Part shown: positions 14,130-15,881 of the stretch, piece after piece
How the letters are laid out: each line of letters begins with the position of its first letter
How positions within the stretch are numbered: the stretch's first letter is position 1
DNA from: Burkholderiales bacterium
GTDB taxonomy: Bacteria > Pseudomonadota > Gammaproteobacteria > Burkholderiales > Burkholderiaceae_C
Assembly (NCBI GenBank): GCA_016703325.1
Contig: JADJCH010000052.1
Location: forward strand, 1 to 15,881
Reading direction: 5' to 3'
DNA length: 15,881 nucleotides
Program-made: the position numbers and the translations under genes
The notes under the pieces: generated by a model
Database searches by the model: none
The model's input: the letters and a program-made list of their open reading frames with translations, nothing else
What the model was told of the DNA's origin: nothing

Positions 14130-14864
14130 TCAACCCTGGGTCGCACGGATGAAGGCTTCCTCCAGGGTCGGCCCGCCGAGCGCAGCGGTGACCGCTGCCG
14201 GCGTGCCGTCGGCCAGCAGCTTGCCGCGGTGCAGCACCACCACCCGGTCGGCCGCCTCGGCCTCTTCCACCAGGTGGGTGGCCCAGAGCACGCTGCTGCC
14301 GCGCGCGACCACGTCGGCGCGGATGGCGGCCAGCAGGTCGCGGCGGGATTTGGGGTCCAGGCCGACGGTGGGTTCGTCCATCAGCAGCAGCCGCGGCTGG
14401 TGCAGCAGAGCGCGCACCAGCTCCACCTTGCGGCGATTGCCGCCGGAGAGTTCGCGCACACGGCGCTGCAGGTCCGCCCCGATGCCCATGGCGGCGCTGC
14501 CTGCCGCGATGCGTTCGGCCGCCACCGCACGCGGCAGGCCATGCAGGTCGGCATGGAAGCGCAGGTTGCGCTCCACGGTCAGATCCAGGTCCAGCGACAT
14601 CTGCTGGAACACCACGCCGATGTGCCGCAGCGCCGCCACCGCCGAATGGCGCAAGGACTGGCCGGCCACCGCCACCTCCCCTTCATCGGCCACGAACAGG
14701 CCGGTGAGCACCTGAAACAGCGTGGACTTGCCCGCGCCATTGGGCCCGAGCAGCGCCACCCGCTGGCCGGGGGGCAGCTCCAGCGACAGGCCCGCCAGTG
14801 CCGGGCGCTCGCCGTAGCGCTTGACCAGGCCCGCAAGCCGCAGCACCGGGGCCGCCGTCGTCAA
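14130..14864 (-). CDS. ABC transporter ATP-binding protein of the PQQ-alcohol dehydrogenase system type
   Basis: Cytoplasmic ATPase of 244 residues that should energise the PedC-like permease. All motor motifs are intact: Walker A GPNGAGKST (40-48), Q-loop VVFQQMS (84-90), signature LSGGNRRK (139-146), Walker B LLLMDEPTVGLD (159-170) and the H-loop His in WATHL (194-198). The sequence is of the drug/polysaccharide exporter (DRA/NodI-like) type. The start is taken as TTG at 14864, whose last bases overlap the pqqB-like stop as TTGA and where the domain begins. The frame is open further upstream, but that stretch lies inside the pqqB-like gene and is Arg-rich nonsense. TTG starts are inefficient, so expression probably depends on coupling to the upstream gene. 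Confidence 0.87.
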   Translation of the reverse strand: MTTAAPVLRLAGLVKRYGERPALAGLSLELPPGQRVALLGPNGAGKSTLFQVLTGLFVADEGEVAVAGQSLRHSAVAALRHIGVVFQQMSLDLDLTVERNLRFHADLHGLPRAVAAERIAAGSAAMGIGADLQRRVRELSGGNRRKVELVRALLHQPRLLLMDEPTVGLDPKSRRDLLAAIRADVVARGSSVLWATHLVEEAEAADRVVVLHRGKLLADGTPAAVTAALGGPTLEEAFIRATQG

Positions 14865-15694
14865 AGTTCGATCTCCATGCGGTCGGCAGCGTACTCGATG
14901 CCCCGCTGAGCGAGGAGCTCGGGTTTGTCGCAGGTGCCTCCCAGCCCGTCGGGCCGGCACATCAGCAACTTGCGGCGGGCACGCACCCCGTCCAGCCAGA
15001 CCGACGCACCCTCAGGAGAGTCAGGGGCACCACCGTCAGCGCCGTTGACTCCCGCAAACAGCACGCAATCTGCCTCCTGCATCCAGGCCTCGGCAGAAGC
15101 GCCCGCATGGCTCAGGCCATGGGCACAGAACAGCCGCTGGCCGGTGGCCAGGTCGCGCACCGCAATGGCGATGGTCTCCCCGATGGCCGGTGCCTCCGGC
15201 CGCACCGCATGCGGCGGGGGCGGGCCGTCGGTGGCCACGGCGGTGAACTCCAGGGTGGGCTGCCCCTCCACCCGGAACACCGCAGTGCGGGCCTCCCCGG
15301 CCACCGGGATGACATGCCAGTGCACGCCGCAGTAGTGCTGCAGCATCGGCAGCACCGGCAGGGCCTGAGTGAGCTCCTCGAACACCGCCGGCGTGGCGTA
15401 GAGGTGGATGGGCACCCCGTCGCGCAGGCTGAGCAGACCGGTGACGTGATCCACCTGCGCGTCGGTCAGCACCACTGCACGCAGGGAGGCATCGGGCAGG
15501 CCATGGTGGCGCAGCAGGCGGGCATCGGTGGCCAATTGGTCGGCCACCAACGGCGACACGTTCACCAGCACCCAGCGCTGACCATCACCGGAGAGTGCCA
15601 CCGCGCCGGAGGCACGGGTGACCCTGCTGCCGGCGCGAGTGCTGTGGGCCAGGGGGATGGCTTCTTCACCGCCCTTGAGTACGACGATTTTCAT
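14861..15694 (-). CDS. Shortened PqqB-like metallo-beta-lactamase-fold protein
   Basis: A 277-residue protein aligning by eye with PqqB along its length: DGQRWVLVNVSP (37-48), LTDAQVDHVTGLLSLRDGVP (76-95), LPMLQHYCGVHWHVIP (115-130), LEFTAV (148-153), ARRKLLM (239-245) and RGIEYAADRMEIEL (264-277). PqqB is an iron-dependent hydroxylase-like enzyme in pyrroloquinoline quinone synthesis, normally about 305 residues. Several PqqB hallmarks are missing. The N-terminal GGG.PQWNCNC..C zinc-site region has no cysteine. The stretch holding the Met-Gly-His motif before the C-terminus is deleted. HINNTNP is replaced by CRPDGLGGTC. It may be a non-catalytic paralogue working with the ABC system. Start: ATG 15694 with GGAG nine bases upstream (an upstream GTG at 15778 adds unrelated residues). 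Confidence 0.8.
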   Translation of the reverse strand: MKIVVLKGGEEAIPLAHSTRAGSRVTRASGAVALSGDGQRWVLVNVSPLVADQLATDARLLRHHGLPDASLRAVVLTDAQVDHVTGLLSLRDGVPIHLYATPAVFEELTQALPVLPMLQHYCGVHWHVIPVAGEARTAVFRVEGQPTLEFTAVATDGPPPPHAVRPEAPAIGETIAIAVRDLATGQRLFCAHGLSHAGASAEAWMQEADCVLFAGVNGADGGAPDSPEGASVWLDGVRARRKLLMCRPDGLGGTCDKPELLAQRGIEYAADRMEIEL

Positions 15695-15697
15695 GCG

Positions 15698-15725
15698 GCG
15701 AGGCTCCGGTTGACCGGAGCCCCGC
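15698..15725 (-). promoter_or_regulatory. Stem-loop covering the Shine-Dalgarno site of the pqqB-like gene
   Basis: The bases 15698-15710 and 15713-15725 are complementary over 13 positions with only TG between them; nine are perfect (GGCTCCGGT against ACCGGAGCC). In minus-strand RNA the one odd position is a U-G wobble, whereas in plus-strand RNA it would be an A-C mismatch. This favours a function in the pqqB-like transcript. The GGAG ribosome-binding site (15704-15707) lies inside the stem, nine bases from the ATG, so folding should hinder translation of the first gene of the array. Confidence 0.55.
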
Positions 15726-15773
15726 ACCGGAGCAACCTCGACGAGGCGTTCAAACGGGACTCCTGAGTTGAGT

Positions 15774-15788
15774 ATCACCAGGGGTGAT
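15774..15788. promoter_or_regulatory. Inverted repeat, possible operator upstream of the pqqB-like gene
   Basis: ATCACC (15774-15779) and GGTGAT (15783-15788) form a perfect 6-3-6 inverted repeat about 80 bases upstream of the pqqB-like start. This is where the promoter of the array is expected. No convincing -35/-10 pair was identified nearby, and no gene is visible in 15695-15881. It could be a dimeric regulator site or chance. Confidence 0.3.
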
Positions 15789-15881
15789 GCAATGACGCAG
15801 GTGTCGCAAGACGCATGCCGAAACGGTGGAACTCAGGGTCATCCCCAGCGTTGCGGCCTGACAGCACCACCGGGGTCCGAG

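Noticed and set aside
13246..14715. Long plus-strand frame opposite the propeller and ATPase genes
   Set aside because: Spans two clear minus-strand genes and the gap between them; composition is typical of an antisense shadow.
15695..15881. Possible pqqA peptide gene upstream of the pqqB-like gene
   Set aside because: No short frame with the PqqA E-x3-Y core was found on the minus strand.

Overview
The window looks like a chromosomal segment of a high-GC betaproteobacterium, most likely Burkholderiales of the Leptothrix/Rubrivivax/Roseateles kind. This is an inference from gene families: a Bug-type (TctC) solute-binding protein, an EpsD-EpsE-EpsF-EpsG exopolysaccharide module and a PQQ-associated (ped-type) ABC cluster, with strongly GC-rich third codon positions. 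No rRNA, tRNA, CRISPR array or insertion sequence was found. No stretch over 300 bases lacks a gene; the longest gaps are 7298-7501 and 15695-15881.

Left end (1-2372), conflict genes. A TIR-domain protein runs off the left edge on the minus strand. It is followed, reading right, by a hicA-hicB toxin-antitoxin pair on the same strand. Across a 90-base divergent spacer lies an XRE-antitoxin / AbiEii-type nucleotidyltransferase-toxin pair on the plus strand. A small SRPBCC (AHSA1-like) gene (2427-2870) separates this block from the next.

Middle (2925-7258), minus-strand exopolysaccharide operon. In transcription order it carries epsD (lipoprotein, peptidyl-prolyl isomerase family), epsE (outer-membrane polysaccharide export), epsF (Wzz-like chain-length protein) and epsG (BY-kinase-type ATPase). 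No glycosyltransferase, exosortase B or EpsI gene follows; epsG faces the convergent SRPBCC gene. A 32-base interrupted inverted repeat lies upstream of epsD.

Right half (7502-15694), one tightly packed ten-gene minus-strand array. In order: a shortened PqqB-like protein, an ABC ATPase, a YVTN beta-propeller, a periplasmic binding protein and a PedC-type ABC-2 permease. These match the families described as the ABC transport system of PQQ-dependent alcohol dehydrogenase clusters. The array then continues without a break into an ExbB/TolQ-like channel protein, an ExbD-like protein with an unusual periplasmic domain, a two-helix membrane protein, a lipoprotein and a Bug binding protein. Stop/start overlaps (TTGA, ATGA, ATGA, TGATG, GTGA) and gaps of 4-15 bases tie most of the array together, so the ABC part and the proton-channel part are probably co-expressed. 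This combined unit is the best candidate here for an undescribed system, plausibly a proton-motive-force-assisted transport machine associated with PQQ (and perhaps lanthanide) metabolism. The shortened PqqB-like protein has lost the motifs expected for metal binding, and its Shine-Dalgarno sequence lies inside a 13-bp stem.
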